Shown one piece after another: positions 7,551-17,276 of a stretch of 46,573 bases of DNA. This stretch comes from Agathobaculum desmolans ATCC 43058 (lineage in GTDB: Bacteria > Bacillota > Clostridia > Oscillospirales > Butyricicoccaceae): positions 1-46,573 of the forward strand of contig NZ_JNJN01000021.1 of assembly GCF_000701665.1 (NCBI RefSeq), in the 5' to 3' direction. The position numbers were made by a program, and so were the translations under genes. The notes below the pieces were generated by a model that was given only the letters and a program-made list of their open reading frames with translations, made no database searches and was not told where the DNA came from. Each line of letters starts with the position of its first letter. Positions within the stretch are counted from its first letter, which is position 1.

Positions 7551-8465
7551 TCAAGCGTCCTGTTTTCCCATCAGCGTTACCATAACAGCTTTTTGCGCGT
7601 GCAGACGGTTCTCCGCCTCTTCAAAAATCTCATCCGCATGCGCTTCAAACACCTTTGTCGTAATTTCCTGCTCACGATAAGCCGGCAGGCAATGCTGCAC
7701 CATGCAGCCGGGTTTGGCAGCAGCCAGCAGGTCATCATTGACCTGATACCCCCGGAATGCCTGTATGCGGACTTCCTTTTCCGCTTCCTGCCCCATGGAG
7801 GCCCATGTATCCGTAATCACAACGTCCGCGTTCTCTGCCGCCTTCATCGGGTCGTCGGTCAGGAAGAAATCCGGATTGGATTCCGCAAATGCGAGCACCT
7901 CTGCATGGGGGCGATACCCCTCCGGTGTGGCAACCGATACCTTCATGCCGGTTTTCAAGCCGCCTACGATCAGCGAATTAGCCATGTTGTTGCCATCACC
8001 GATGTAGCAAAGCTTCAGCCCTTCCAATACGGCAAATTTTTCACGAATGGTCATCAGATCCGCCAGCACCTGACAGGGATGACAGAAGTCGGTCAGTCCG
8101 TTAATAATCGGGATCGTGCCGTAACCCGCCAGATCTTCAACCTCCTTCTGCTCATAGGTACGGATCATGATACCGTCCAGATAACGGGACAGCACCCGTG
8201 CCGTATCCTGCACCGGCTCACCGCGTCCAATCTGCAAATCGCGGTTGGACAGAAACAGCGCCTGGCCGCCAAGCTGATACATACCGGTCTCAAACGAGAC
8301 ACGTGTCCGCGTAGAGGATTTTTGAAAAATCATACCCAGACTTTTCCCCTCCAGATGGCGGTGCGAAATATTATGCTTTTTTTCGTATTTGAGCTGATCG
8401 GCCAAATCAAGCAGACCGATAATCTCATCGGTAGAACAATCGAGCAGCTTCAGTAAATGCTTCAT
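7551..8465 (-). CDS. argF: Ornithine carbamoyltransferase
   Basis: A 304-residue enzyme making citrulline from ornithine and carbamoyl phosphate. The carbamoyl phosphate loop SSTRTR is near residue 50, the FCHPCQ motif near 127, and the ornithine-site motif HCLPAYRE near 262. Length is normal. ATG 8465 directly abuts the argD stop (no gap), so it is the last gene of the arginine operon and ends at a strong terminator. An anabolic role is supported by the operon; the catabolic arcB alternative is unlikely with no arcA or arcC nearby. Confidence 0.95.
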   Translation of the reverse strand: MKHLLKLLDCSTDEIIGLLDLADQLKYEKKHNISHRHLEGKSLGMIFQKSSTRTRVSFETGMYQLGGQALFLSNRDLQIGRGEPVQDTARVLSRYLDGIMIRTYEQKEVEDLAGYGTIPIINGLTDFCHPCQVLADLMTIREKFAVLEGLKLCYIGDGNNMANSLIVGGLKTGMKVSVATPEGYRPHAEVLAFAESNPDFFLTDDPMKAAENADVVITDTWASMGQEAEKEVRIQAFRGYQVNDDLLAAAKPGCMVQHCLPAYREQEITTKVFEAHADEIFEEAENRLHAQKAVMVTLMGKQDA

Positions 8466-9647
8466 TCAAAAAACCTCTTTCATAATGGTAATCGCTTCGT
8501 CCATCTCTTGATCGGAGATAACAAGCGGCGGAAGCAGGCGGACGGCATTCTTTCCTGCCGTGATCGCCAAAACGCCTTTTTCGATCAGCCGATTGGCAAA
8601 CGCAGTATGCTTCCCCTCGTCCACAATAATGCCGAGCATCAACCCCATACCGCGTACACCATGAATATGCGGCGAGCCAAGCGCCAGAATGCCGTTTTTC
8701 AGATATTCGCCTTTCCTGCGAACCTCCTGCAAAAAGCGGCTGTCCCCCACGGTATCGAGCACCACATTCACCGCAGCACAGATCATCGGCGTACCGCCAA
8801 ATGTAGTCGCATGCGTTCCCGGCGTCAAAACCTTTGCACAGGATTCCGCTGCCAGCACCGCGCCGACCGGTACGCCGCCGCCCAATCCTTTAGCCATCGT
8901 AACCACATCCGGCCGGATGTCATACTGCTGGAAACAGAACAGGCTGCCGGTTCGTCCAATGCCGGTCTGTACCTCATCGATGATGAGCAGTAAGTCTTTT
9001 TCCCGGCACAGTGCTTCGACCTGTTTGACAAAAGCAGGATCCAGCGGCAGCACGCCGCCCTCCCCCTGTACCAGTTCCATCATCACCGCACAGGTCATAT
9101 CGTCCGCTTTGCGGCGAACGGACTCAATATCATTGGCCTGTGCATAATCAAAGCCTTCCGTAAACGGGAAGAAATAATTGTGGAAACGATCCTGACCGGT
9201 TGCTTTCAGTGTGGTCACTGTTCGTCCGTGAAAGGAATTAACGAGCGTGATAATTTTGTACCGGCCTTCTCCGTATTTATCAAAGGAGTATTTGCGCGCC
9301 AGCTTGATCGCGCCCTCATTGGCCTCCGCACCGGAATTGGCAAAAAACACCTTACCATTCAAGTGCGTCTTCTCCACCAGTTTTTTCGCTGCCTGTACCA
9401 TCGGCTCAGTCGTAAACAAGTTGGACACATGCATCAGCTTGTGTGCCTGCTGCCCAATCGCTTCGATCAGCTGCGGATGATCATATCCCAGACAGTTCAC
9501 GCCAATGCCGGAAGCCAGATCAATATATTTTTTCCCTTCGACATCCCACACAGTTGCGCCCGCCCCATGATCCAGCGCGATCGGGAATCTGCCGTAGGTA
9601 TTCATCACATATTTTTGTTCTTCGCTTTTCAGCTCTTGATAATTCAT
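8466..9647 (-). CDS. argD: Acetylornithine aminotransferase
   Basis: A 393-residue class III PLP aminotransferase converting N-acetylglutamate semialdehyde to N-acetylornithine. Visible features are the cofactor region NSGAEANEGAIKLAR, the motif LLIIDEVQTGIGRTG and the PLP lysine in TMAKGLGGGVP. Start ATG 9647 follows an AAAAGG site. It sits between argB (26 bases upstream) and argF (no gap). Such enzymes may also serve lysine biosynthesis as succinyl-DAP aminotransferase, which sequence cannot exclude. Confidence 0.94.
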   Translation of the reverse strand: MNYQELKSEEQKYVMNTYGRFPIALDHGAGATVWDVEGKKYIDLASGIGVNCLGYDHPQLIEAIGQQAHKLMHVSNLFTTEPMVQAAKKLVEKTHLNGKVFFANSGAEANEGAIKLARKYSFDKYGEGRYKIITLVNSFHGRTVTTLKATGQDRFHNYFFPFTEGFDYAQANDIESVRRKADDMTCAVMMELVQGEGGVLPLDPAFVKQVEALCREKDLLLIIDEVQTGIGRTGSLFCFQQYDIRPDVVTMAKGLGGGVPVGAVLAAESCAKVLTPGTHATTFGGTPMICAAVNVVLDTVGDSRFLQEVRRKGEYLKNGILALGSPHIHGVRGMGLMLGIIVDEGKHTAFANRLIEKGVLAITAGKNAVRLLPPLVISDQEMDEAITIMKEVF

Positions 9648-9673
9648 TGCCTTTTCGCTCTTTTCCGTTCTAT

Positions 9674-10546
9674 TTACTGGAACATCGTTCCCACACCGAC
9701 CTTGGATAACAGCTCGATCAGGATGGAATGCTTCACGCGGCCATCCTGAATATTGGCGGCTTCCACGCCCTTGCGCACCGCCTCCACGCAGCAGTCCACC
9801 TTGGGGATCATACCGCCGCGGATGATGCCGTCACGAATCAGCCGCGGCACCTCGGATACCTTAAGGTTGGGGATCAGCGTTGTCTCATCATCCGGATCCA
9901 GCATCAACCCACGCACATCGGTCAGCAAAATCAGCTTTTTGGCGCCGAGCGCTACCGCAAGCTTACAGGCTGCGGTATCTGCATTGATGTTATAATTTGT
10001 TTCATCATCAATACCCTGCGCCACCGTAGATACTACCGGGATATAACCCTCGTTCAACACATCGATCACCGGTGACGGGTCGACATCAACGATATCCCCG
10101 ACATACCCGTAATCCGTACCTGTGCGGTCGGTCAGGCGTTTCGCCTGAAACATGCCGCCGTCCATGCCGCCCAGACCGATTCCTCGACCGCCCGCCTTTT
10201 CCAGCAGGGTGACCAGATCCTTATTGACCTTGCCGCACAGTACCATCTGCACAATATCCATCGTTTCCCGGTCGGTATAGCGCAGACCGTTGACGAATTT
10301 GGATTCCTTGCCGATCTTTTTCAGCATATCCGAGATCTCCGGACCGCCGCCGTGCACCACAACGACCTTGACACCAACCAGATTAAGCAGCACCAAATCA
10401 TGAATGACAGCATCCTTCAATTCATCATTGATCATTGCGTTGCCGCCATACTTTACTACCACCGTCTGCCCGTAGTATTGCTGAATATACGGCAGGGCTT
10501 CCACCAGAATTCTGGCTTTGAAAGCCGCATCATATTGTGTATCCAT
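9674..10546 (-). CDS. argB: Acetylglutamate kinase
   Basis: A 290-residue amino acid kinase phosphorylating N-acetylglutamate. The phosphate loop VVKYGGNAM, the VVVHGGGPEI glycine loop and the ADTAACKLAVALGA segment are all present. The N-terminus is short but includes the kinked helix region (residues 1-22) seen in arginine-inhibited forms, so feedback control by arginine is plausible. Start ATG 10546 is preceded by AAAGGAAAGG. Between it and argJ is a 91-base stretch holding a possible 25-codon ORF. Confidence 0.95.
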   Translation of the reverse strand: MDTQYDAAFKARILVEALPYIQQYYGQTVVVKYGGNAMINDELKDAVIHDLVLLNLVGVKVVVVHGGGPEISDMLKKIGKESKFVNGLRYTDRETMDIVQMVLCGKVNKDLVTLLEKAGGRGIGLGGMDGGMFQAKRLTDRTGTDYGYVGDIVDVDPSPVIDVLNEGYIPVVSTVAQGIDDETNYNINADTAACKLAVALGAKKLILLTDVRGLMLDPDDETTLIPNLKVSEVPRLIRDGIIRGGMIPKVDCCVEAVRKGVEAANIQDGRVKHSILIELLSKVGVGTMFQ

Positions 10547-10560
10547 GTTTGCCCTTTCCT

Positions 10561-10638
10561 TTATTTCGGTATTTCGATCACTCTACCGGATTCTGAATCA
10601 TGCACCGCTGCATCTGATTCATCCGGCAGCATCGGCAT
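10561..10638 (-). CDS. Possible 25-residue ORF filling the argJ-argB gap
   Basis: The ATG overlaps the argJ stop as TGATG, and the frame runs 25 codons (MPMLPDESDAAVHD, then SESGRVIEIPK) to a TAA that abuts the argB ribosome site. It is acidic and has no recognisable family. Its position would couple argJ and argB translation. No ribosome site of its own beyond the end of argJ was found, so it may be chance. Confidence 0.2.
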   Translation of the reverse strand: MPMLPDESDAAVHDSESGRVIEIPK

Positions 10639-11846
10639 CAGGTTCGATAATCCCCATTGATCTTCACATAGTCATATGTCAGATCACAGCCCCATGCCGT
10701 CGCGCTGTTCTCACCCTCGTTCACATCGATCTGAATCGTGATTTCGTTTTCCGACAGGATCTGTTTTGCTGCGGCCTCATCAAAATCCACCGCTTCACCC
10801 TTTTCACATACGGTTACACTGCCTGCCGCAGAGGCAAACGCCACCGACACATATTCCGGCCGGAACGGCGCCTTGGAATATCCCATTGCGCACAGCACCC
10901 GTCCCCAGTTTGCGTCTGCGCCGAACATAGCCGCCTTAACCAGATTGGAGCCGACCACCGCCTTGGCCAGACGCTCTGCCGCTTCCTCTGAACGTGAATT
11001 TTTTACCGTGCAGGTAACCAGCTTGGTCGCGCCCTCGCCATCTGCCGCGATTTGACGAGCCAACCGGGTATTGACTTCGCCCAACGCCTTGCAGAACGCC
11101 TGATAATCCTCATCCTGCCAGTCGATCAGTTCGTTTCCCGCCATACCGTTGGCAAGCACTACACACATATCGTTGGTCGAGGTATCACCATCCACCGTAA
11201 CGCGATTATAGGTTTTCTTCACGCTTTCCTGCAGCGCATCGGTCAGCATTTCATGCGTGATCGCGCAGTCTGTTGTCAGAAAGGACAGCATTGTCCCCAT
11301 GTTGGGATGGATCATGCCGCTACCTTTGCAGATGCCGCCAATGTGACAGGTTTTACCGCCTGCCACAAATTCGACCGCCGCCGTTTTGGGTCGGGTATCG
11401 GTTGTCATGATCGCGTGGTTGGCCCGCTCGGAAGCATCGTCCGACAGCACGATTTCCGGCAGATGTGCTTCGATGCATTCCACCGGCAGCCGCTGACCGA
11501 TCACGCCGGTTGAGGCAACAATGATATCCTGTTCCTCCACACCGAGCACAGCGGCCGCAGCTTTTGCCATGCGGCGGGCATTCTCCATGCCGTCGGGTGC
11601 GCAGGCATTGGCATTGCCCGCATTGGCAACGATTGCACGCGCCACCCCGTTCTCCAAATGCTCCATCGTCACATACAGCGGCGCCGCTTTAACGCGGTTC
11701 ATTGTGTAAGTAGCCGCAGCCGTACATTCGCACGCACTGAAGATGATTGCCGTGTCATCCGCTGTTCGGCTCTCCTTAATTCCGCACCGGACACTGCCCG
11801 CTGTAAAACCCTTTGCGGCGCACACGCCGCCTTCGATAATTTTCAT
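10638..11846 (-). CDS. argJ: Bifunctional glutamate N-acetyltransferase / amino-acid acetyltransferase
   Basis: A 402-residue ArgJ of normal length. The self-cleavage site lies in MIHPNMGTMLSFLTTD, whose Thr becomes the N-terminal nucleophile of the beta chain; GSGM precedes it. ArgJ moves acetyl from N-acetylornithine to glutamate, closing the cycle; bifunctional forms also use acetyl-CoA. No argA, argE or argO is in the operon, consistent with ArgJ doing the first and fifth steps. Start ATG 11846 follows AAGGAGAAAAGTCAT; the frame extends 17 codons upstream without a better site. Confidence 0.95.
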   Translation of the reverse strand: MKIIEGGVCAAKGFTAGSVRCGIKESRTADDTAIIFSACECTAAATYTMNRVKAAPLYVTMEHLENGVARAIVANAGNANACAPDGMENARRMAKAAAAVLGVEEQDIIVASTGVIGQRLPVECIEAHLPEIVLSDDASERANHAIMTTDTRPKTAAVEFVAGGKTCHIGGICKGSGMIHPNMGTMLSFLTTDCAITHEMLTDALQESVKKTYNRVTVDGDTSTNDMCVVLANGMAGNELIDWQDEDYQAFCKALGEVNTRLARQIAADGEGATKLVTCTVKNSRSEEAAERLAKAVVGSNLVKAAMFGADANWGRVLCAMGYSKAPFRPEYVSVAFASAAGSVTVCEKGEAVDFDEAAAKQILSENEITIQIDVNEGENSATAWGCDLTYDYVKINGDYRT

Positions 11847-11911
11847 ATGACTTTTCTCCTTGCCGCCTGCATTGGATCTGTTTCCTCTGCTCTGCAACTA
11901 TGCTATCAGTA

Positions 11912-12832
11912 TTATACCGTCAAACCGGTGTCTTCGTCCAGTCCAAGCATAATATTCATATTCTGCACCGCCGCGCCCGACGCTCCCTTGCCGAGATTAT
12001 CAAATAAAGCGGTAACTATGGTCTGTTCCGCGTGACCGCAGACGATCAGCTGCAGGCTGTCGTGTCCGGCCATGGTATTGGCGTAAATAACCGGCTCATC
12101 CCCGCCAAATGGCGCAACGCATACCAGCTTCTGCCCTTCGTAATGCGCAGCAAGCGTTTCGTGCACCAGATGCGCGTCAACTCCGGGCAGCATAACCGTT
12201 GTGGCCATGCCCTTATAGAAATCCCCCACCACAGGCACAAAAACCGGCGGCTGCACCAAGCCACAGACATATTCCATCTCCGGCAGATGCTTATGTTTGA
12301 GATTCAGCCCGTAGATTCGACCGGACGCATATCGCGCATCCCGATCCGCATCCTGATATTCCGCGATCATTTTTTTACCGCCGCCCGAATACCCTGTCTG
12401 GGAGAAACAGGTCAGCGCACTGTCTGCCGGAATCACATCCTGTGCCACCAGCGGATACACGGAGGAAATGAAACCGCTCGCATGACACCCCGGGTTTGCC
12501 ACCCGTCCGGAAGCAGCAATCGCTGCGCGGTGCGCCCCGGAAAGCTCTGCAAAGCCGTAATCCCAATCCGGTTCGGTACGATGCGCAGTGGATGCGTCGA
12601 TCACACGGGTATGGTCGTTTTCGATCAGCGAAACGGCTTCCCTTGCCGCCGCATCCGGCAGGCAGAGGAACACGATATCCGCCGCATTCAGAAATTTGCG
12701 GCGTTCCTCTGTATCCTTACGCTTGTCTTCATCGATCAGCAGCAGCTCCACATCATCGCGGCCGCCCAGCCGCTCATAGATCTGCAGCCCGGTTGTGCCT
12801 TCCTTCCCGTCTATATAAACCTTTGGTTTCAT
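11912..12832 (-). CDS. argC: N-acetyl-gamma-glutamyl-phosphate reductase, short type
   Basis: A 306-residue NADPH-dependent reductase making N-acetylglutamate semialdehyde. DGKEGTTGLQI at the N-terminus and the catalytic Cys in RVANPGCHASGF mark the shorter class (about 310 residues), distinct from the B. subtilis-type enzyme of about 345. ATG 12832 is chosen because AGAGGA lies seven bases upstream; an alternative GTG at 12856 overlaps the argH stop as GTGA and would add eight residues. A TATAAT-like sequence spans its last codons but lacks a good -35. Confidence 0.94.
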   Translation of the reverse strand: MKPKVYIDGKEGTTGLQIYERLGGRDDVELLLIDEDKRKDTEERRKFLNAADIVFLCLPDAAAREAVSLIENDHTRVIDASTAHRTEPDWDYGFAELSGAHRAAIAASGRVANPGCHASGFISSVYPLVAQDVIPADSALTCFSQTGYSGGGKKMIAEYQDADRDARYASGRIYGLNLKHKHLPEMEYVCGLVQPPVFVPVVGDFYKGMATTVMLPGVDAHLVHETLAAHYEGQKLVCVAPFGGDEPVIYANTMAGHDSLQLIVCGHAEQTIVTALFDNLGKGASGAAVQNMNIMLGLDEDTGLTV

Positions 12833-12852
12833 CTGCTTTGTCCTCTTAACCG

Positions 12853-14244
12853 TCACACTTCATCTTCCACAGCCGCAATAAACTTCTCAATCTTATCGAT
12901 CTGGCGGGTGACCTCCTGCGGCGCCGGACCGCCAACGACCTTTCTCTCACCTACACAGGTGCGCAGATCCAGTGCGTCATAAATATCGTCCCCGAATTTA
13001 TTCGAAATCGCGGCAAAATCACGCATCGTTATCGTTTCAAGCGTCTCATCCGATTTGATACACTGATTCACCAAGCGCCCCACTGTCTTGTAGGCATCCC
13101 GGAACGGCACGCCCTTCTTGGTCAGATAATCCGCACAGTCGGTCGCATTGATAAAGCCGCCCGATGCTGCCCTGCGCATGTTATCCTTCCGCAGGGTCAT
13201 GGTGGAGAACATCGGTGTAAACACCTCCAGACACTGCTTTACCGTGTCGATCGCGCCGAATACAGCTTCCTTATCCTCCTGCATATCCTTATTATATGCC
13301 AGCGGCAATCCCTTGAGCACGGTCAGCATCGTTGTCAAACTACCGTACACACGGCCGGTCTTGCCGCGGATCAGCTCGCATACGTCCGGATTTTTCTTCT
13401 GCGGCATAATGGACGATCCAGTGGAGTAAGCATCATCCAACTCTACAAACTTGAACTCCCACGAGCACCAGGAAATGATCTCCTCACTCAGCCGTGACAG
13501 ATGCATCATCAGGATCGACAGCGCGGACAGCAGCTCGACACAGTAATCGCGGTCGGACACACCATCGAGCGAGTTGTCCGTCAGCCGTGCAAAGCCCAGC
13601 TGCTCCCGTACGAAATCGCGGTCGATCGGATAGGTTGTGGATGCCAACGCACCTGAACCGAGCGGCATTTCGTCCATACGCTCATAGCAATCCTGCAAGC
13701 GGGTCACATCACGCCGCAGCATATTGGCATAAGCCATCATATAGTGTGCAAAGGTTGTCGGCTGCGCCCGCTGCAGGTGAGTATAGCCCGGCATTACCGC
13801 ATCCAGATTTTCGCGGCTCTTCTTTGCAAGCGTCTTCATAAAGGTCAGGATCATGGAAATGATCTCGCAGATCTCGCTTTTCACATAAATACGCATATCC
13901 AGCGCGACCTGATCGTTTCTTGAGCGGCCGGTATGCAGCCGCTTGCCGGTATCTCCGATCCGCTCGGTCAGCAGCTGCTCGATATTCATATGAATATCTT
14001 CATAGTCCAGCGAAAACTCCACCTTGCCATCTTCAATATCCTGCAGGATGCCTTGCAGCCCTTCGACGATTTTTTCCGCCTCATGCGGTTCAATAATCCC
14101 CTGCTTGCCCAGCATCGTCGCGTGCGCGATCGAGCCGGTGATATCCTCCCTATACAAGCGGCAGTCAAACAGGATGGACGAGTTAAAATCATTTACTACA
14201 AGGTCGGTCTCTTTCTGGAACCGGCCTGCCCATAATTTTGCCAT
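12853..14244 (-). CDS. argH: Argininosuccinate lyase
   Basis: A 463-residue fumarase-superfamily enzyme splitting argininosuccinate to arginine and fumarate. The signature GSSIMPQKKNPD carries the catalytic Ser, and TGRSRNDQV and YTHLQRAQPTTF are also present. Full length. It sits 67 bases after argG, with a hairpin between, and touches argC at its stop. Confidence 0.96.
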   Translation of the reverse strand: MAKLWAGRFQKETDLVVNDFNSSILFDCRLYREDITGSIAHATMLGKQGIIEPHEAEKIVEGLQGILQDIEDGKVEFSLDYEDIHMNIEQLLTERIGDTGKRLHTGRSRNDQVALDMRIYVKSEICEIISMILTFMKTLAKKSRENLDAVMPGYTHLQRAQPTTFAHYMMAYANMLRRDVTRLQDCYERMDEMPLGSGALASTTYPIDRDFVREQLGFARLTDNSLDGVSDRDYCVELLSALSILMMHLSRLSEEIISWCSWEFKFVELDDAYSTGSSIMPQKKNPDVCELIRGKTGRVYGSLTTMLTVLKGLPLAYNKDMQEDKEAVFGAIDTVKQCLEVFTPMFSTMTLRKDNMRRAASGGFINATDCADYLTKKGVPFRDAYKTVGRLVNQCIKSDETLETITMRDFAAISNKFGDDIYDALDLRTCVGERKVVGGPAPQEVTRQIDKIEKFIAAVEDEV

Positions 14245-14271
14245 AATGCATTACCTCTCAAAACACCTGCA

Positions 14272-14297
14272 GGGCGGCACGTTCGGACATGCCGCCC
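14272..14297 (-). other. Hairpin between argG and argH
   Basis: GGGCGGCA (14272-14279) pairs with TGCCGCCC (14290-14297). On the minus strand the sequence after it is TGCAGGTGTTTTG, too poor in T for a firm terminator. It may be a partial terminator or an mRNA processing or stability element that lowers downstream expression relative to argG. Confidence 0.4.
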
Positions 14298-14311
14298 CAC
14301 GAAATCAATTC

Positions 14312-15565
14312 TTATTTTTCAACCGACGGGAAATGCTTGCCGGTTTTGTTAAACAGCATCTGGTCGTTCAGCGCACGCACCTTAAGCGGCAGACCGAACA
14401 GATTGATAAAGCCCGCGGAATCCGCCTGATCATAGCAGTCGTCCTCATTAAAGGTCGCCATGTCTTCCGAATACAGACTGTACGGCGACGTGACAGAAGC
14501 CGGAATGATATTGCCCTTATAAAGCTTAAGCTTGACATCGCCGGTCACGGTCTCCTGCGTGGAATCAACAAAAGCGGAAAGCGCTTTGCGCAGCGGCGTA
14601 TACCACTGGCCGTTGTACACCAAGTCGCCGAATTTCATCGCAACCTGCGCCTTGTAATGCGCAGTCTCCTTATCGAGTGTGATCTCCTCCAGCTTCTGGT
14701 GCGCTGCATACAGCACTGCACCGCCCGGCGTTTCGTATACGCCGCGGCTCTTCATGCCGACCAGCCGGTTTTCCACGATATCCAGAATGCCGACACCGTT
14801 TTCGCCGCCGAGCTGATTGAGCGTTTCGATCAGGGCAACCGAATCCATTTCCTCGCCGTTCACCGCGGTAGGCACACCCTTTTCAAAATGGATGGTCACA
14901 TAAGCCGGCTTATCCGGCGCCATTTCCGGAGAAACACCCAACTCAAGGAAGCCCGGTTTATTGATCGGGGCCTCGTTGGACGGCAGCTCCAGATCAAGAC
15001 CTTCATGGCTCAAATGCCACAGGTTTTTATCCTTGGAATAGTTGGTTTCCTTGTTGATCTTCAACGGAATGTTATGTGCTTCCGCGTAAGCGATCTCCTT
15101 TTCACGGCTGTTCAGCTCCCAAAACCGCCACGGCGCAATAATATCCATCTGCGGTGCAAAGGCATGGATCGCCAGCTCAAAACGCACCTGATCGTTGCCC
15201 TTACCGGTGCAGCCATGGCAAATCGCATCCGCGCCCTCCTTCAGCGCAATCTCCACAATGCGCTTAGCGATGATCGGACGTGCAAACGATGTGCCAAGCA
15301 GATACTGTTCGTATGTTGCACCGGCTTTCATCGTCGGAATGATGTAATCATCCACAAATTCCTTGGTTAAATCCTCAATATACAGCTTGGATGCGCCGGT
15401 TTTAAGCGCCTTTTCCTCCAAGCCGTCCAGTTCCGTGCCCTGACCGACATTGCCGGAAACCGCAATCACTTCACATCCGTAATGCTCCTTAAGCCACGGG
15501 ATCAGCACCGAAGTATCCAATCCGCCCGAATAGGCCAAAACCACTTTGTTATATTTCTTTTCCAT
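14312..15565 (-). CDS. argG: Argininosuccinate synthase
   Basis: A 417-residue ATP-dependent ligase joining citrulline and aspartate. The PP-loop [10 protein letters not shown] is at residues 10-19, and [14 protein letters not shown] is the citrulline/aspartate region. Full length. First gene of the arginine operon, behind a near-consensus promoter and a candidate ARG box. ATG 15565 follows ACGGAGG. Confidence 0.96.
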   Translation of the reverse strand: MEKKYNKVVLAYSGGLDTSVLIPWLKEHYGCEVIAVSGNVGQGTELDGLEEKALKTGASKLYIEDLTKEFVDDYIIPTMKAGATYEQYLLGTSFARPIIAKRIVEIALKEGADAICHGCTGKGNDQVRFELAIHAFAPQMDIIAPWRFWELNSREKEIAYAEAHNIPLKINKETNYSKDKNLWHLSHEGLDLELPSNEAPINKPGFLELGVSPEMAPDKPAYVTIHFEKGVPTAVNGEEMDSVALIETLNQLGGENGVGILDIVENRLVGMKSRGVYETPGGAVLYAAHQKLEEITLDKETAHYKAQVAMKFGDLVYNGQWYTPLRKALSAFVDSTQETVTGDVKLKLYKGNIIPASVTSPYSLYSEDMATFNEDDCYDQADSAGFINLFGLPLKVRALNDQMLFNKTGKHFPSVEK

Positions 15566-15604
15566 ATCAGCAGCCTCCGTATCTATCGTTTTTTCGATGG
15601 ATTT

Positions 15605-15633
15605 ATTATACTACCGGTTTGTTCATTTAGCAA
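15605..15633 (-). promoter_or_regulatory. Sigma-A promoter of the arg operon
   Basis: Minus-strand TTGCTA (15633-15628) and TATAAT (15610-15605) with a 17-base spacer, 40 bases upstream of argG. Confidence 0.8.
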
Positions 15634-15659
15634 GAAAAATTTATAATTATTTTTTTGCT

Positions 15660-15673
15660 TGCATATTTATTCA
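15660..15673. promoter_or_regulatory. Candidate ARG box (ArgR operator)
   Basis: TGCATATTTATTCA fits the Firmicutes ArgR half-site pair TGNATWWWWATNCA at every fixed position. It lies 27 bases upstream of the argG -35 and 32 bases before the -35 of the divergent promoter, inside an AT-rich stretch. Only one good box was found, and it does not overlap the promoter, so repression strength is uncertain. Confidence 0.45.
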
Positions 15674-15704
15674 ATTAGTGCATCAACTTTTCCCAAAGAA
15701 ATGC

Positions 15705-15733
15705 TTGCACTTTACCCAAAACCGTACTATTAT
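15705..15733 (+). promoter_or_regulatory. Sigma-A promoter of the nicotinate phosphoribosyltransferase gene
   Basis: TTGCAC (15705-15710), a 17-base spacer, and TATTAT (15728-15733). It faces away from the argG promoter. Confidence 0.65.
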
Positions 15734-15817
15734 ATTGGTAAATGCACTGTGTCAAGACAGATGCAACTGCTGAATAAAAGCGCACTCCTTTCTGTGCGCG
15801 AAGGGGCGTTTACCGCA

Positions 15818-17260
15818 ATGACAGAAAAAAATCTGACCATGCTGACCGACTTTTATGAGTTCACCATGGCACACGGCTATTTTGAAAAAGGCATCGCCGA
15901 CCGTCGGGCCTATTTTGATATGTTCTTCCGCCGCGTACCGGACGGCGGCGGCTATGCCATCATGGCAGGTGTCGAACAGCTGATCGACTATTTTCAAAAT
16001 CTGCATTTCACCGAGGAGGACATCGCCTATCTGCGCCGCCGCGGCTGCTTTTCTGAAGCCTTCCTGAATTACCTGCGCGACTTCCGATTTGAATGTGATG
16101 TCTGGGCTGTTCCCGAAGGAACTCCGGTGTTCCCCGGTGAACCGCTTATTACCGTTGCCGGGCCGATGGTGCAGGCACAGTTCGTGGAAACCATGGTTCT
16201 GCTGACCATCAACCACCAAACGCTGATTGCCACCAAAGCCAACCGGATCGCCCGCGCCGCACAGGGCCGCACTGTTCTGGAATTTGGTTCCCGCCGTGCG
16301 CAGGGGTATGACGGCGCGATCTACGGCGCACGCGCAGCCTATGTAGGCGGTTGTCAGGGCACCGCTTGTGTATTGGCCGACCGTGATTACCAAATCCCCG
16401 CCGGCGGCACGATGGCGCACTCGTGGGTGCAGATGTTCGACAGCGAATATGAGGCATTCAAAGCCTATGCGGATATCTATCCGGATAATTGCGTATTTCT
16501 GGTCGACACCTATAATGTACTCAAATCCGGTGTGCCGAACGCACTGCGTGTTGCCCGGGAAATGGTGGAGGAAAAAGGGATCCGTCCGCGCGGCATCCGT
16601 CTGGATTCGGGCGATATCGCTTATTTATCCATCGAGGCACGTAAAATGCTGGATGACGCAGGATTCCCGGATATGCAGATCATGGCCTCCAATTCACTCG
16701 ATGAGTATCTGGTGCGCGATCTTCTGGTGCAGGGCGCCCGAATTGACTCCTTCGGTATTGGCGAACGCCTGATCACCTCTAAATCAGAACCGGTCTTCGG
16801 CGGTGTCTATAAATTAGCCGCTGTTGAAAATGCACAGGGTGAGATCGTACCCAAGATCAAGGTATCCGAAAATGTCGAAAAGATTACCACACCCCATTTC
16901 AAGCAGGTATACCGCCTGTTTGACAACAAAACCGGCAAAGCCCTCGGTGATGTGCTCACCGTGCATGACGAAGTAATCGATGCCAGCCAGCCGTATGAAT
17001 TGTTCCATCCAATCCATACCTGGAAAAAGCGCACTGTAACGGATTATCACGTCCGCCCGCTTCGTGTGCAGCTTTTCAAGCGCGGGGAATGTGTTTACCA
17101 AAGCCCCGCGATCGACCAGATCCGCAATTACTGCCTGTCCGAAGTGGACACGCTGTGGGATGAAATCAAGCGATTTGAAAACCCGCAGACCTATTTCGTA
17201 GATCTGTCCAAAAAGCTGTGGGACTGCAAAAACAGCTTACTGGAAGCCTGCCGTATATAA
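15818..17260 (+). CDS. pncB: Nicotinate phosphoribosyltransferase
   Basis: A 480-residue enzyme making nicotinate mononucleotide from nicotinate and PRPP (NAD salvage). The start MTEKNLTMLTDFYEFTMA is the family hallmark; EFGSRRAQG, the active-site region RLDSGDIAYLS and the phosphate-binding IDSFGIGERL are all seen. ATG 15818 is chosen because the protein family begins here, although the frame is open 53 codons upstream through the promoter; the AAGGGG site is about 12 bases away. Single-gene unit ending in a hairpin. Confidence 0.93.
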   Translation: MTEKNLTMLTDFYEFTMAHGYFEKGIADRRAYFDMFFRRVPDGGGYAIMAGVEQLIDYFQNLHFTEEDIAYLRRRGCFSEAFLNYLRDFRFECDVWAVPEGTPVFPGEPLITVAGPMVQAQFVETMVLLTINHQTLIATKANRIARAAQGRTVLEFGSRRAQGYDGAIYGARAAYVGGCQGTACVLADRDYQIPAGGTMAHSWVQMFDSEYEAFKAYADIYPDNCVFLVDTYNVLKSGVPNALRVAREMVEEKGIRPRGIRLDSGDIAYLSIEARKMLDDAGFPDMQIMASNSLDEYLVRDLLVQGARIDSFGIGERLITSKSEPVFGGVYKLAAVENAQGEIVPKIKVSENVEKITTPHFKQVYRLFDNKTGKALGDVLTVHDEVIDASQPYELFHPIHTWKKRTVTDYHVRPLRVQLFKRGECVYQSPAIDQIRNYCLSEVDTLWDEIKRFENPQTYFVDLSKKLWDCKNSLLEACRI

Positions 17261-17276
17261 ATATTCGACTATATAC

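Noticed and set aside
11912-11935. Internal promoter for argJ at the end of argC
   Set aside because: A TATAAT-like sequence is present, but no -35 lies at a workable distance and it is explained by argC codons.
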